Assembly: GCF_001642805.2 (NCBI RefSeq)
Contig: NZ_CP016948.1
Location: 1,798,001-1,862,000, forward strand
Source: Serratia surfactantfaciens
GTDB taxonomy: Bacteria; Pseudomonadota; Gammaproteobacteria; Enterobacterales; Enterobacteriaceae
DNA: 64,000 bases
Reading direction: 5' to 3'
Position numbers and translations under genes: made by a program. The notes beneath the pieces were generated by a model, which saw only the letters and a program-made list of their open reading frames with translations, did no database searches and was not told the origin of the DNA. Numbering within the stretch: the stretch's first letter is position 1; the number at the start of each line of letters is the position of its first letter. This document shows positions 7,547-15,802 of this stretch, one piece after another.

Positions 7547-8941
7547 ATGTTATCCCATCCTTCGCCGCAGGGCGTCCGCGGCATACTGGCCGCACTTTCT
7601 CTGAGCATGCTGCTGTCGTCGCTCGGCATCAGCATCGCCAACGTCGGGCTGCCGGTGCTCGCCGCCGCGTTTCATGCCTCGTTCCAGGCCGTGCAGTGGG
7701 TGCTGCTCTGCTATCTGCTGGCCGTCACCACCTGCATCATCGGCATCGGCCGCTTGGGCGACAGCCGCAATCGCCGGCGCCTGCTGCTGGCGGGCATCGC
7801 GCTGTTTACCGCCGCTTCGCTGGCTTGCGCGTTGGCTCCGCAGCTTTGGCTGTTGTTGGCGGCGCGCATAGCGCAGGGGCTGGGAGGCGCTGTGATGATG
7901 TCAATCGCCATGGCGCTCGCGGGCGAGGCGCTGGGCGCGGAAAAAATCGGCCGCGCGATGGGGCTGCTCGGCACCATGTCGGCGGTGGGCACCGCGTTGG
8001 GCCCGTCGTTGGGCGGCGCGCTGATCGCCGGTTTCGGCTGGCGGGCGATGTTCCTGATCAACCTGCCGCTGGGCCTGCTGGCGTTGTGGCTCGTCTGGCG
8101 CTGCTTGCCGGATGGGCCACGGACGACTGCGCGCCCGGAACCTTTCGATCGCGCCGGCACGTTGCTGCTGGGCGGCGCATTGCTCTGTTACTCGCTGGCG
8201 ATGACCCTCGGGCGCGGCAATTTCAGCGCGCTCAATCTGGCGTTGATGTTGGGCGCTTTGCTGGCGGGGGCGCTGTTTATCCGCGTGGAGCGCCGCGCCG
8301 CATCGCCGCTGTTGGCGCCGACGATGTTCCGCCATCCGGCCTTGACGGCGGGGCTGGCGGCCAGTGCGTTGGTGATGACGGTGATGACCGCCACGCTGGT
8401 GGTCGGACCGTTCTATCTGTCGAGGGCGCTAGGCCTAAGCGCCGCGCAGGTCGGGCTGGTGATGTCGGCGGGGCCGGCGGTGGCCATTCTGACCGGCATT
8501 CCGGCCGGCTATCTGGTGGATCGCTTCGGATCGCAACGCATCGCCCAGTTTGGGCTGGCGGCGGTGGCCGCCGGGGCGGCATTGCTCTCGTTGCTGGGCC
8601 GTTGGGGCGTGCTTGGCTATGTTGCGCCGATCGCGCTGTTGACCGCCGGCTATGCGCTGTTCCAGGTGGCCAACAACACGGCGCTGATGAAGGATCTGTT
8701 TCCTGAACGGCGCGGACTGATCGCCGGCATGGTGAACCTGGCGCGCAACCTCGGCGCGATCACCGGCGCTTCGGCGATGGGGGCGCTGTTTTATCTGGCT
8801 TCGCAACGGGTGGCGGGCGCCGCCGCCGCGGCCGCTTACGGTATGCAGGTGACCTATGGTGCGGCGGCGCTGTTGGCGTTGGCGGCGTTGCTCATCGCCC
8901 TCGGTGGCCGCCGATTGACGCTGCGTTATGACGCGCGCTGA
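7547..8941 (+). CDS. MFS multidrug efflux transporter, DHA2 (EmrB/QacA) type
   Basis: 464-residue transporter with about fourteen predicted membrane helices. It has the DHA2-family motif around LPVLAAAFHASFQAVQWVLL and motif C-like glycine spacing in GTALGPSLGGALIAGFGWRAMF. That helix 5 motif marks drug:proton antiporters. ATG 7547 is chosen over ATG 7529, since the AGGAG lies 8 bases before the former and after the latter. The gene is preceded by a palindrome and by a hairpin over the ribosome binding site. Its 3' end overlaps the convergent reductase gene by 16 bases. Confidence 0.88.
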   Translation: MLSHPSPQGVRGILAALSLSMLLSSLGISIANVGLPVLAAAFHASFQAVQWVLLCYLLAVTTCIIGIGRLGDSRNRRRLLLAGIALFTAASLACALAPQLWLLLAARIAQGLGGAVMMSIAMALAGEALGAEKIGRAMGLLGTMSAVGTALGPSLGGALIAGFGWRAMFLINLPLGLLALWLVWRCLPDGPRTTARPEPFDRAGTLLLGGALLCYSLAMTLGRGNFSALNLALMLGALLAGALFIRVERRAASPLLAPTMFRHPALTAGLAASALVMTVMTATLVVGPFYLSRALGLSAAQVGLVMSAGPAVAILTGIPAGYLVDRFGSQRIAQFGLAAVAAGAALLSLLGRWGVLGYVAPIALLTAGYALFQVANNTALMKDLFPERRGLIAGMVNLARNLGAITGASAMGALFYLASQRVAGAAAAAAYGMQVTYGAAALLALAALLIALGGRRLTLRYDAR

Positions 8942-9465
8942 ACGGCATAACGCTCTTGTACGAAACCGTTGTCCGATTGTGTAACGGCGAGCAAGCGTAG
9001 ACGCTGCTCAGGGGCATCGGCGCCGAACAAAGGAATGCCGCCGCCCAGCAGCAGCGGCACGCGCGTGATGGTCAATTCGTCGATCAATCCGGCCTGCAGA
9101 AAGCGCTGCACGGTCTGGCCGCCGTCGATATACAGGTGACGGCAGCCTTGGCTAGCCAACTGCGCGACGATGGCCGCCGGTTCGCCATTCATCCAGCGAA
9201 CGTGGCCTGCCTCTTGCGGCGCGGGCGGCTGCGTCGACAGCACCACCACCGGCAGTTCGCCATAGGGCCATTCGGGAAAGGCGCGGACTTTTTCATAGGT
9301 ATGACGTCCCATCACCAGCGCGTCGACGTCGGCGATAAACGCCTCATAGCTCAACCCGTTGAGCAACGACACTGCGTATTCGGGACGCAGCAGCCAGTCG
9401 ATGTCGCCGTCCGCACCGGCAATGAATCCGTCTACGCTGGTGGCGATGTAAACCGAACATTTCAT
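8926..9465 (-). CDS. Dihydrofolate reductase family protein (RibD C-terminal fold)
   Basis: 179-residue protein with the DHFR-like/RibD C-terminal fold. It opens with MKCSVYIATSVDGFIAGADG and has ALVMGRHTYEKV (the NADPH-binding M-G-R-x-T-Y/W) and the late strand RVPLLLGGGIPLFG typical of YwjB/YyaP-like proteins. These are usually NADPH-dependent reductases of unknown substrate, not the true folate enzyme. Its start overlaps the stop of the upstream VOC gene (TGATG), so the pair is translationally coupled. Confidence 0.87.
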   Translation of the reverse strand: MKCSVYIATSVDGFIAGADGDIDWLLRPEYAVSLLNGLSYEAFIADVDALVMGRHTYEKVRAFPEWPYGELPVVVLSTQPPAPQEAGHVRWMNGEPAAIVAQLASQGCRHLYIDGGQTVQRFLQAGLIDELTITRVPLLLGGGIPLFGADAPEQRLRLLAVTQSDNGFVQERYAVQRAS

Positions 9466-9866
9466 CAGGCGAGATCTCCCCGGTAAACCAAATGAACCTT
9501 GTTGCCGTCGGGATCGCGCAGGTAAGCGCCGAAATAGCCTTTGCCGTAGTGCGCGCGCTCGCCGGGTTCGCCTTCACTGCTGCCGCCCGCCAACAGGCCG
9601 GCGGCGTAGGCGCGTTTGACCGCCACTTCATCGGCGGCGAGAAAGGCCAGCATGCTGCCGTTGCCGGCGCTGGCGGGCTGCCGGTCGAAGGGCTGGTAGG
9701 CATAGAAACGCGGCAGTGTCTGGCCCGGCATCACCCAGCAGCGAGCGGCGGGGCCGCCGTCCGGCGTCACTTCCCGCCTTTGTAATCCCAGCGGCAACAA
9801 AATCGCGTCGTAGAACGCGGCGGCGGCGTCCAGATCGCTGACGCCGACGGTAATATGGCTGAACAT
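9465..9866 (-). CDS. VOC family (glyoxalase/bleomycin-resistance fold) protein
   Basis: 133-residue vicinal-oxygen-chelate protein. It has an early SHITVGVSDLDAAAAFYDAIL (metal-ligand His and first beta-alpha unit), the middle GSMLAFLA strand and the closing YLRDPDGNKVHLVYRG, a standard VOC end block. Members bind or transform small molecules at a divalent metal centre. Coupled by overlap to the reductase gene downstream. Confidence 0.88.
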   Translation of the reverse strand: MFSHITVGVSDLDAAAAFYDAILLPLGLQRREVTPDGGPAARCWVMPGQTLPRFYAYQPFDRQPASAGNGSMLAFLAADEVAVKRAYAAGLLAGGSSEGEPGERAHYGKGYFGAYLRDPDGNKVHLVYRGDLA

Positions 9867-10008
9867 GGCGCTTCCTTTCCGAAAAGAGAGTGTGAAGGCA
9901 TAGAACAGTAGCAGCGATATCGCAGGATGGACAGGCCGCAGCGGAGGATTCGGATTAAGGGCGCGCGCAGGGGCGAACGCGCTTCACGGTTTGCGGCGCC
10001 GGCGCCGA

Positions 10009-10203
10009 TCAATTGCTCTCGACGCGGGGATTGGCGTGCGTCGGCTGGCTGGGATAATCCACCTGATGCTTTTGCAGATAATCGCGGATCAGCTGGCGCA
10101 CCACTTGGGAAGGGGTAACGTCCTGCTGCAGACAGAGTTCTTCCAGGGCTTTCTTTTTGTCCGGGTCAATCAGCACCGTCAGCCGCGCCGTTTTCTTTTC
10201 CAT
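10009..10203 (-). CDS. Ribbon-helix-helix (CopG-type) DNA-binding protein
   Basis: 64-residue protein. The N-terminal strand KKTARLTVLIDPDKKKAL followed by a helix-turn-helix with TPSQVVRQLIRDYLQKH is a standard ribbon-helix-helix fold, as in CopG/MetJ-type repressors and antitoxins. The frame continues far upstream, but ATG 10203 has GGAGG 6 bases before it. No toxin-like partner is adjacent. It lies 80 bases downstream of the spermidine-synthase-like gene, on the same strand. Confidence 0.8.
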   Translation of the reverse strand: MEKKTARLTVLIDPDKKKALEELCLQQDVTPSQVVRQLIRDYLQKHQVDYPSQPTHANPRVESN

Positions 10204-10219
10204 CAGGATCCTCCAGAGA

Positions 10220-10237
10220 ATGATAACTGAATGATAA
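10220..10237. promoter_or_regulatory. Direct repeats upstream of the ribbon-helix-helix gene
   Basis: ATGATAA occurs twice (10220-10226 and 10231-10237), 11 bases apart, so on the same face of the helix. It lies 17-34 bases upstream of the start codon. Ribbon-helix-helix dimers bind pairs of such short sites, which makes this a candidate autoregulatory operator. Confidence 0.4.
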
Positions 10238-10283
10238 TACCATGTGGGCGAAGCGGCCAGCCAGAGCGCGCCGCCGCCCGCAT

Positions 10284-11072
10284 TCAGCGGAAATGCAGCC
10301 GCTCTATTTTGCGCGACAGGTAGCCGAGCTCGCAGTTGAACAACTCGCCGCTGCCGGCGGCCAGCGTGCGCAGCGTGCTCAGCGGCAGCGTCACACGGGC
10401 CGGCGTAGCGTAAATGATCACGTTGCCGCTGGGGGCGACGCAAAACAGCACGGTGTTGAATACCCGATGCAGGCTGTGATACAGCAGGCTGTTTTCGTCG
10501 GGCAGGTCGTGGTAATTCAGCACCAGCCAGCCCCCGTCGTTCAGCCGCGCGGCGCAGTTCTCCAGAAATGTCTGACTGCCTTGCTGCGGATCCATGGCGA
10601 ACGCCGAATAGAGATCGGAAAAGATCAGATCGTAGCGTGCCTCGGCGGGCGGGCGCACGAAGTCCATGGCGTCGGCGGTGCGCAGGCTGATGGTGTCGGT
10701 GGCCGGCAGCGTAAAGTAGCGGCGCGCGACGGCGATCACCGCGGCGCGCAGCTCGACCACGTCCAGACGCATCGCCGGATCGAAGGCATGCAGCGCACGC
10801 AGCAGGCTGCCGCCTCCCAGGCCCAGAATCAGCGCCGATGCCGGCGGCTGCCAGGCCACCGCCATCAGCATCGCTTTGATGTAGTTGTGGATCGGTTGTG
10901 CGGGGTTGCTGAGGCTCATCTTGCTTTGTTCGCAGATGCCGTCAAACCGCAGCGTGCGGTAGTCCTTGTGATCGGAAACGATGATTTCGCCCCAGGCGTC
11001 GGCTTCGCGGGCGATCACCTGACCGCGCGGGGAGAAATCGAGGGTTCTGAGTAAGCTGTCAACCAGAGACAT
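10284..11072 (-). CDS. Spermidine synthase-like protein
   Basis: 262-residue protein of the spermine/spermidine synthase superfamily. It has a Rossmann-like methyltransferase core with ALILGLGGGSLLRALHAF (cofactor loop), an acidic residue after strand 2 (RLDVVELRAAVIAVARRYF) and the ADAMDF and YDLIFSDLYS motifs. The last replaces the D-x-x-D-P of true SpeE with DLYS, so aminopropyl transfer is uncertain. It could be an amine- or acid-modifying paralogue. It lies 30 bases downstream of the FabZ-like gene, so both are probably in one operon. Confidence 0.82.
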   Translation of the reverse strand: MSLVDSLLRTLDFSPRGQVIAREADAWGEIIVSDHKDYRTLRFDGICEQSKMSLSNPAQPIHNYIKAMLMAVAWQPPASALILGLGGGSLLRALHAFDPAMRLDVVELRAAVIAVARRYFTLPATDTISLRTADAMDFVRPPAEARYDLIFSDLYSAFAMDPQQGSQTFLENCAARLNDGGWLVLNYHDLPDENSLLYHSLHRVFNTVLFCVAPSGNVIIYATPARVTLPLSTLRTLAAGSGELFNCELGYLSRKIERLHFR

Positions 11073-11102
11073 GGTATTCGCAGGGCTCCTTTGGCAAGCG
11101 GC

Positions 11103-11558
11103 CTATTTACGGGCGCACATGAAATCGGCGGTGCAAATGCGCCGGCCATCGATGCTGGCGCGGCCGGTGAAGCGGGCGATCGCCCCGCGCCGGCGCACGA
11201 AAGCGACCTCCATCAACACCTGGTCGCCGGGACGGGCGGCGCGATAAAACCGCGCCCGCTGAATGGCGGCGAAGTAGTAATGTTCCCCTTCATTGAGCGC
11301 CCCGAGATAGTAATGCGCCAACAGACCGGTGCTTTGCGCCAGCGCTTCCACCAACAGCACGCCGGGAAAACCGGCGAAATGCGCGTGGCCGCTCCAGAAC
11401 GTCGGCTCATTGGCGGTGATGTTCTTGATGGCGCTCAGCCGCCCTTCGGCGATGCAGGTACCGGCGGGCAGCACGCGATCGACCAACAGACAGGGATAGC
11501 GATGAGGCAAAATCGCCTGAATATCGTTGAATTGCAGGGGTTGACCATTCAATGGCAT
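11103..11558 (-). CDS. FabZ-like 3-hydroxyacyl-ACP dehydratase (paralogue)
   Basis: 151-residue hot-dog-fold protein. LPHRYPCLLVDRV and FPGVLLVEALAQSTGLLA are FabZ hallmarks and include the catalytic Glu. The catalytic His falls in SGHAHFAGFPG, where normal FabZ has GHFPxxPVMPG, so the active-site loop is altered. FabZ catalyses dehydration of beta-hydroxyacyl-ACP. The housekeeping copy sits between lpxD and lpxA, so this is a second copy with a different genomic partner (the spermidine synthase-like gene). The physiological substrate is not clear. Confidence 0.82.
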   Translation of the reverse strand: MPLNGQPLQFNDIQAILPHRYPCLLVDRVLPAGTCIAEGRLSAIKNITANEPTFWSGHAHFAGFPGVLLVEALAQSTGLLAHYYLGALNEGEHYYFAAIQRARFYRAARPGDQVLMEVAFVRRRGAIARFTGRASIDGRRICTADFMCARK

Positions 11559-11622
11559 GGGAGTGCGTGATCCTGTCTGCGGCGAAACCGGTGCGATGCC
11601 GGCGTTCAGTTCATTATGAGTG

Positions 11623-11645
11623 TAATGACATTATAATAAAATTAT
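11623..11645. promoter_or_regulatory. Two palindromes upstream of the FabZ-like gene
   Basis: TAATGACATTA (11623-11633) and ATAATAAAATTAT (11633-11645) are perfect palindromes with odd centres. They adjoin each other in the AT-rich spacer 65-87 bases upstream of the start codon. They could be operators for the fabZ-like operon. AT-rich sequence raises the chance rate. Confidence 0.35.
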
Positions 11646-11708
11646 CATCAGATGTGCCAGGTGAAAAAACAGACGGCGGCGCGCAGGGGGAGTTAGGCAT
11701 GGGAGAGG

Positions 11709-11731
11709 CACCCGATCCTGACGATCGGGTG
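11709..11731 (-). terminator. Hairpin downstream of yqhA
   Basis: CACCCGATC and GATCGGGTG pair perfectly (9 bp, 5-base loop), 12 bases after the yqhA stop. No clear T-run follows on that strand, so it may be a weak terminator or an mRNA 3'-end stabiliser. Confidence 0.5.
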
Positions 11732-11742
11732 TCGCGGCGAGC

Positions 11743-12237
11743 TTAGTGCTTGGAGCGGGTCACCTTGTCCAGGTAGCCCATCACGAAAGCGGAGAGCACG
11801 AAGGTGAGGTGGATGATCACATACCACAACAGCTTGTTGTCAGGTACGTTCTTGGCATCCATAAACACCCGCAGCAAATGGATGGAGGAGATGGCGACGA
11901 TAGACGCGGCGACTTTGTTTTTCAGCGACGTGGCGTCCATTTTGCCCAGCCAGCTCAGTTTCTCTTTCCCTTCGCTGATATCCAGCTGCGAGACGAAGTT
12001 TTCATAGCCGGAGAACATCACCATCACCAACAGGCCGCCGACCAACGCCATGTCGATCAGCGACAGCAAGGTCAGCACCAGATCGGCTTCGGTAACGGCA
12101 AAAATATTTGGCAGGACGTGGAGAATTTCCTGAAAAAACTTGATCGACAGAGCGACCAGGGTAAGCGACAGGCCAAAATACACCGGCGCCAGCAGCCAGC
12201 GAGAGGCGTACATCGCATTTTCTAACAAGCGTTCCAT
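11743..12237 (-). CDS. yqhA: YqhA family inner-membrane protein (UPF0114)
   Basis: 164 residues, the same length as E. coli YqhA, with near-identical stretches as I recall them ([56 protein letters not shown]). There are about four hydrophobic segments at residues 15-35, 55-75, 105-125 and 135-155. The function of the UPF0114 family is unknown. Identity is secure. It is a single-gene unit. Confidence 0.95.
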   Translation of the reverse strand: MERLLENAMYASRWLLAPVYFGLSLTLVALSIKFFQEILHVLPNIFAVTEADLVLTLLSLIDMALVGGLLVMVMFSGYENFVSQLDISEGKEKLSWLGKMDATSLKNKVAASIVAISSIHLLRVFMDAKNVPDNKLLWYVIIHLTFVLSAFVMGYLDKVTRSKH

Positions 12238-12444
12238 AACATTATCTGAGTGTGGTCAAAAGGGCGCTCAGTATAGCGCAGGAGACCCGGGCGAAATCAA
12301 CCGCTTGCCAATGGCTTGGGGATATTTGCGGTTGGGCATTCGCCGTAGCCTTAGGCATGACAATGGCATCATATGGGCATAAACTGCCGCTCTGTCTTGT
12401 CTTGCCACCGTGCGTCGATGGCTGCTCAAACTAAGGATGGTTAT

Positions 12445-13107
12445 ATGACTGACAACGCGTTTATCGCGAGAACACGAGCCGTCAACGGCTGTTTTTCCAT
12501 GTTCCTGCTGATGTTCCTGATTACATTTATTCCGTTGTTTATTGAGAACCGCGCCGTATTGATGCAGCAAGGACTATTGCTGCCGTTGCTATATGGGATG
12601 GAATTCGTCGCTATATTTTCGCTGTACCTTCTCTTTTTCCGCCGCAGGGAAGGATTAGGCAAAGGCGAGGTTAAACGCAGCGACTTTGCGCTGCTGCTGT
12701 TCGCTCTGTTGGTGATTCAGTTCATTTTACCGCGCTTGCTGGGCGTGGAAAAAACGGAAGCTTGGGTGACGGAGCAGGTGGCGCTGCCCGGTGAGATTTT
12801 AGCGCTCAATGCCGGCTTGTTGATCTTCGTCGTCCCCATCTATGAAGAGATCGTATTTCGTGGCTGTTTGTTTAACGCGCTGATGTATTGGTTTAACGAT
12901 AGGGTGCTTTGGACCGCGTTAACGGTGTCTGTCATCTTTGCCGTTTTACATACCCAGTACACCGATTGGCGCACGTTGGTTGCCCTGTTTTTAATCTCGC
13001 TGGTGTTGACGGCCGCCAGAGTGAGATCCAAGGGACTCGCTTTATCCATTGGGCTGCATATGACCATGAATGGCGTCGTGATGGCGGCCAGCTACGCGCT
13101 AAGTTGA
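12445..13107 (+). CDS. CPBP family intramembrane glutamic protease
   Basis: 220-residue membrane protein with about six hydrophobic segments. The protease motif EEIVFRG (E-E-x-x-x-R, near residue 135), the following FAVLH with its catalytic-site His, and a late H-x-x-x-N (LHMTMNG) define the CPBP (Rce1-like, Abi) family. These are intramembrane glutamic proteases, some of which give immunity to or mature bacteriocins. ATG 12445 follows AAGGA. The earlier start in the open frame has no ribosome binding site. No bacteriocin gene is seen nearby. Confidence 0.87.
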   Translation: MTDNAFIARTRAVNGCFSMFLLMFLITFIPLFIENRAVLMQQGLLLPLLYGMEFVAIFSLYLLFFRRREGLGKGEVKRSDFALLLFALLVIQFILPRLLGVEKTEAWVTEQVALPGEILALNAGLLIFVVPIYEEIVFRGCLFNALMYWFNDRVLWTALTVSVIFAVLHTQYTDWRTLVALFLISLVLTAARVRSKGLALSIGLHMTMNGVVMAASYALS

Positions 13108-13138
13108 ATTCGCCATTACGCCGGCTGGGCTTCGGGTC

Positions 13139-13435
13139 TCAGTGCCGGGCTTTTTTACCGTCGCTGTGGCCGAGAGAACGCTCGGGGAAACTGTGATCGC
13201 GCAGCCGCTGTTTCAGCTGCGCCGCATCGGGGAAACCGCCGTCAATCTTGCGATCCCAAATCATCACGCCATCGACGCTGATTTGATAGACCCCGCCGGT
13301 GCCCGGCATCAGGGTGACGGAGGCGAGATCGTCGCCGAAGGTATTGAGCAGCTCTTGCGCCATCCAGCCGGCGCGCAGCAGCCAATTGCATTGTGAACAG
13401 TAGTGAATCGTAACGGCGGGGGCGTTTTTCATCAT
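13139..13435 (-). CDS. SelT/SelW/SelH (Rdx) family protein
   Basis: 98-residue thioredoxin-like protein with the N-terminal redox motif CSQC in IHYCSQCNWLLRA, where selenoprotein W has C-x-x-U. The following strand (VTLMPGTGGVYQISVDG) and helix (DAAQLKQRLRDH) complete the Rdx fold. These are small redox proteins of unsettled role. It converges with the CPBP gene. Its 3' end overlaps a GC-rich stretch that ends in a T-run and may act as the terminator of the CPBP gene. Confidence 0.88.
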   Translation of the reverse strand: MMKNAPAVTIHYCSQCNWLLRAGWMAQELLNTFGDDLASVTLMPGTGGVYQISVDGVMIWDRKIDGGFPDAAQLKQRLRDHSFPERSLGHSDGKKARH

Positions 13436-13524
13436 TGATCGACCGGTTAGTGGAAGCGGCTTGCAATCAGCTCGATGGCTCGCAAGCGATGGTGGCTTTG
13501 TCGCGCCAAATAGTCAAGCGCCTG

Positions 13525-13562
13525 CTGAGGCCGCCAGGCGCGGATAACGGCGGCGGCCTCAG
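13525..13562 (-). terminator. 11-bp hairpin just after the SQR gene
   Basis: CTGAGGCCGCC (13525-13535) and GGCGGCCTCAG (13552-13562) are perfect reverse complements around a 16-base loop. The hairpin starts 11 bases after the SQR stop. No T-run follows, so termination without a factor is doubtful; 3'-end protection is an alternative. Confidence 0.5.
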
Positions 13563-13573
13563 ACCCTCGGGCG

Positions 13574-14809
13574 CTATGGCTTGCTTTTGGCGAGCCATTC
13601 GACCCCGCGCAGCATGCCCGCCCAATAAAATCGGGGTAAAAACCAGGCTTTCAGCCACCATGCCATGCGGCTGGGTTGGGTGTTGTCGAGCAGGGGAAAG
13701 GTGGGGAGCAATTTACTGTCGTAACCAAACTCAGCCAGCACAACCTTGCCTTTTTCTACCGTCAATGGGCACGAGCCATAGCCATCGTAATGCGCCGTGG
13801 GCGGAGCGCCGTTAATCAGCGCCGCGATGTTCTCGGCTACCACCACCACCTGTTTGCGAGCCGCAGCCAGGGTTTTGGCGTTGGGCGTGGCGCAACAGTC
13901 GCCAACGGCAAAAATCGTCTGCCAGCGCTTATGCTGCAGAGTGAACTTATCCACGTCGCACCAGCCGGATCCGTCAGACAGGCCGCTTTGGGCAATAAAC
14001 GCCGGTGCGGACTGAGGCGGCACAACGTGGAGCATGTCGAAGGGCAGTGTGACCTCGCGTTTCTCTTCTTCATCACTGTCCAGAGCAAAGATCGCCTGCC
14101 GACGCTTCCCTTCGACGCGCACTAAATTATGCCGAAAATTGACCTGTGCGCGGTATTTTTTCAAATAATCGGTCAGCGGAGGAACAAATTGTGGCACACC
14201 GAAAACCGCCGTGCCCGCAAGGCAGAAATTGACGTTAATATTATTCAGAGCGCCTTGTCGCCGCCAATGATCGCATGAAAGATATAAGGCTTTTTGCGGC
14301 GCGCCGGCGCATTTTATGGGAAGCGTTGGTTGTGAAAATATCGCCTTGCCGCCTTGCATCTCCCGGACAAGTTTCCAGGTGTATTCTGCAAGATCAAAAC
14401 GATAATTAGAGGTGACGCCGTTAAACCCTAACGTCTCTTCAAGGCCTTCTATTTTATCCCAACGTAAAACAAGGCCGCAGGCAACAATAAGGAAATCATA
14501 GCTTACACGTTTCCCCTGACGGGTCTCGATATATTTTTCATCGGGGTCAACCCTGACAACGCTGTCCTGGAGCCATGAGACGCCAGAAGGAATCACATCG
14601 CGCATGGCGCGCTGCGTTTTACTTATATCAAAGAGCCCGCCGCCCACCAGGGTCCATGCCGGCTGGTAATAATGACAGTCATTGGGTTCAACGACAGTTA
14701 TATCCGCATCTTTAACTCGCTTCCTTATGCTTGCGATGACGCCGATGCCAGATGAACCACCACCAATAACAACAACTTTCTTCAGGGTGTTTATTTTTTC
14801 TGGTTTCAT
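13574..14809 (-). CDS. Sulfide:quinone oxidoreductase-type flavoprotein
   Basis: 411-residue FAD-dependent pyridine-nucleotide-type oxidoreductase of the SQR group. The dinucleotide motif is VVIGGGSSGIGVIASI at residues 12-27, followed by the SQR-like HYYQPAWTLVGGGLF. Conserved cysteines in IVACGLVL and IKCAGAPQKALYL match the two catalytic cysteines of type II SQR. A second FAD segment is FAVGDCCATPNAKT. It would oxidise sulfide to persulfide and feed electrons to quinone at the inner membrane. It is divergent from the TauE and Blh genes, completing a sulfide oxidation set. GGAG precedes the ATG. Confidence 0.88.
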   Translation of the reverse strand: MKPEKINTLKKVVVIGGGSSGIGVIASIRKRVKDADITVVEPNDCHYYQPAWTLVGGGLFDISKTQRAMRDVIPSGVSWLQDSVVRVDPDEKYIETRQGKRVSYDFLIVACGLVLRWDKIEGLEETLGFNGVTSNYRFDLAEYTWKLVREMQGGKAIFSQPTLPIKCAGAPQKALYLSCDHWRRQGALNNINVNFCLAGTAVFGVPQFVPPLTDYLKKYRAQVNFRHNLVRVEGKRRQAIFALDSDEEEKREVTLPFDMLHVVPPQSAPAFIAQSGLSDGSGWCDVDKFTLQHKRWQTIFAVGDCCATPNAKTLAAARKQVVVVAENIAALINGAPPTAHYDGYGSCPLTVEKGKVVLAEFGYDSKLLPTFPLLDNTQPSRMAWWLKAWFLPRFYWAGMLRGVEWLAKSKP

Positions 14810-14893
14810 GCAGGTCTCCTTTCATAAGAAAGTAGGGGGTTGTGGCTCGGATTTAAAGATAATTTATAGAACTTATGGTTATATTAAAAATGA

Positions 14894-14968
14894 CATATTC
14901 GATTTTGCTATATGTAATAGCTAAATGTAATAAGTTATTTGACAATCAACGCAAACTGATCGTTAATA
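14894..14968 (+). promoter_or_regulatory. Operator-like repeat and promoter between SQR and the TauE gene
   Basis: CATAT (14894-14898) and ATATG (14910-14914) bound a 21-base imperfect inverted repeat. A -35 box TTGACA lies at 14939-14944, with a -10 TTAATA (or GTTAAT) at 14962-14968, 17-18 bases on. Transcription should start near 14975. That rules out the ATG at 14875 for the TauE protein and favours the TTG at 15001. Confidence 0.55.
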
Positions 14969-15000
14969 AATGCCATAAATATCGAAAGGGAATTAACGCA

Positions 15001-15786
15001 TTGGATTTTTTCCATTTTACTTTTTATACCCTGACGCTGTTGGTGATAACCGGGGGAATAGTCGGATTTCTCCTGGCTCTGACCGGGGGAGGCGGATCCA
15101 TCGTCTGCGTGCCCTTGCTGCTGTATATGGTGAAAATCCCGGATACCCACTTGGTTATAGGCACCAGCGCCATGTCCGTTGCCATTAGCGCGCTGATCAA
15201 TCTTTTTGTTCATGCCGCCAAAGGAAACGTCCGGTGGCAGACCGGCGTTACCGTTTCGCTGGTGGCGGTGGTGGGAACGCTGGTGGGCTCTCAGGTGGGA
15301 AAAATGACGGACGGGCACCATTTAACCCTGCCTTTCTCTTTGCTGATGCTGGTTGTCGCCGGATTGACGCTGAAAAGAAATCATCGGGCAGGCAACGGAT
15401 TACCGTCCTCCCATCCGACATTTCATCCCGCCATCGTGTGGCCCAGCGTGCTGGCGCTGGGCGCGGTGGCCGGTTTTTTGGGCATCGGCGGCGGATTTTT
15501 GGTGGTGCCGGCGCTGCTCTGGTTCTTCCGCTTTTCGCTGGTTGAAGCGGTGGCGACCTCACTGGTCGTGGTTTCCGCCATGGGATTATCGACAAGCGCA
15601 AGCTATGCCATGTCCGGCAAGGTGTCGCTGGCCATTACCTGCTGGCTCATTGTCGGCGGCGTTCTGGGGGGCGTCGTGGGAGTGACGCTCACCGAGCGCC
15701 TGAAAAAACGCGAGGACATTATCCGTGTGCTCTATGCCGGCATGTTGCTGGTGCTGGCCCTTTATATGCTTTTTAAAAGCCTATAA
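15001..15786 (+). CDS. TSUP family sulfite/sulfur exporter (TauE/SafE-like)
   Basis: About 261-residue membrane protein with seven to eight hydrophobic helices. Two pseudo-repeats each carry a glycine motif, ALTGGGGSIVCVPLLLY and FLGIGGGFLVVPALLWF, typical of TauE/SafE anion transporters. In this cluster it probably exports sulfite or thiosulfate made by the neighbouring dioxygenase. The frame is open back to 14875, but the predicted promoter lies inside that stretch, so the TTG at 15001 (after AAGGGA) is preferred; this start is moderately certain. The Blh gene follows after 16 bases. Confidence 0.85.
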   Translation: MDFFHFTFYTLTLLVITGGIVGFLLALTGGGGSIVCVPLLLYMVKIPDTHLVIGTSAMSVAISALINLFVHAAKGNVRWQTGVTVSLVAVVGTLVGSQVGKMTDGHHLTLPFSLLMLVVAGLTLKRNHRAGNGLPSSHPTFHPAIVWPSVLALGAVAGFLGIGGGFLVVPALLWFFRFSLVEAVATSLVVVSAMGLSTSASYAMSGKVSLAITCWLIVGGVLGGVVGVTLTERLKKREDIIRVLYAGMLLVLALYMLFKSL

Positions 15787-15802
15787 AACAAAAGGAAAAA
15801 AT

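Noticed and set aside
10213..10241. Fur box at the RHH gene
   Set aside because: GATAA repeats resemble part of a Fur site, but they are direct repeats rather than the inverted 7-1-7 arrangement, and no iron genes are nearby.
14875..15000. Upstream ATG for the TauE-like protein
   Set aside because: A TTGACA/TTAATA promoter lies within this stretch, so RNA would start after the ATG.
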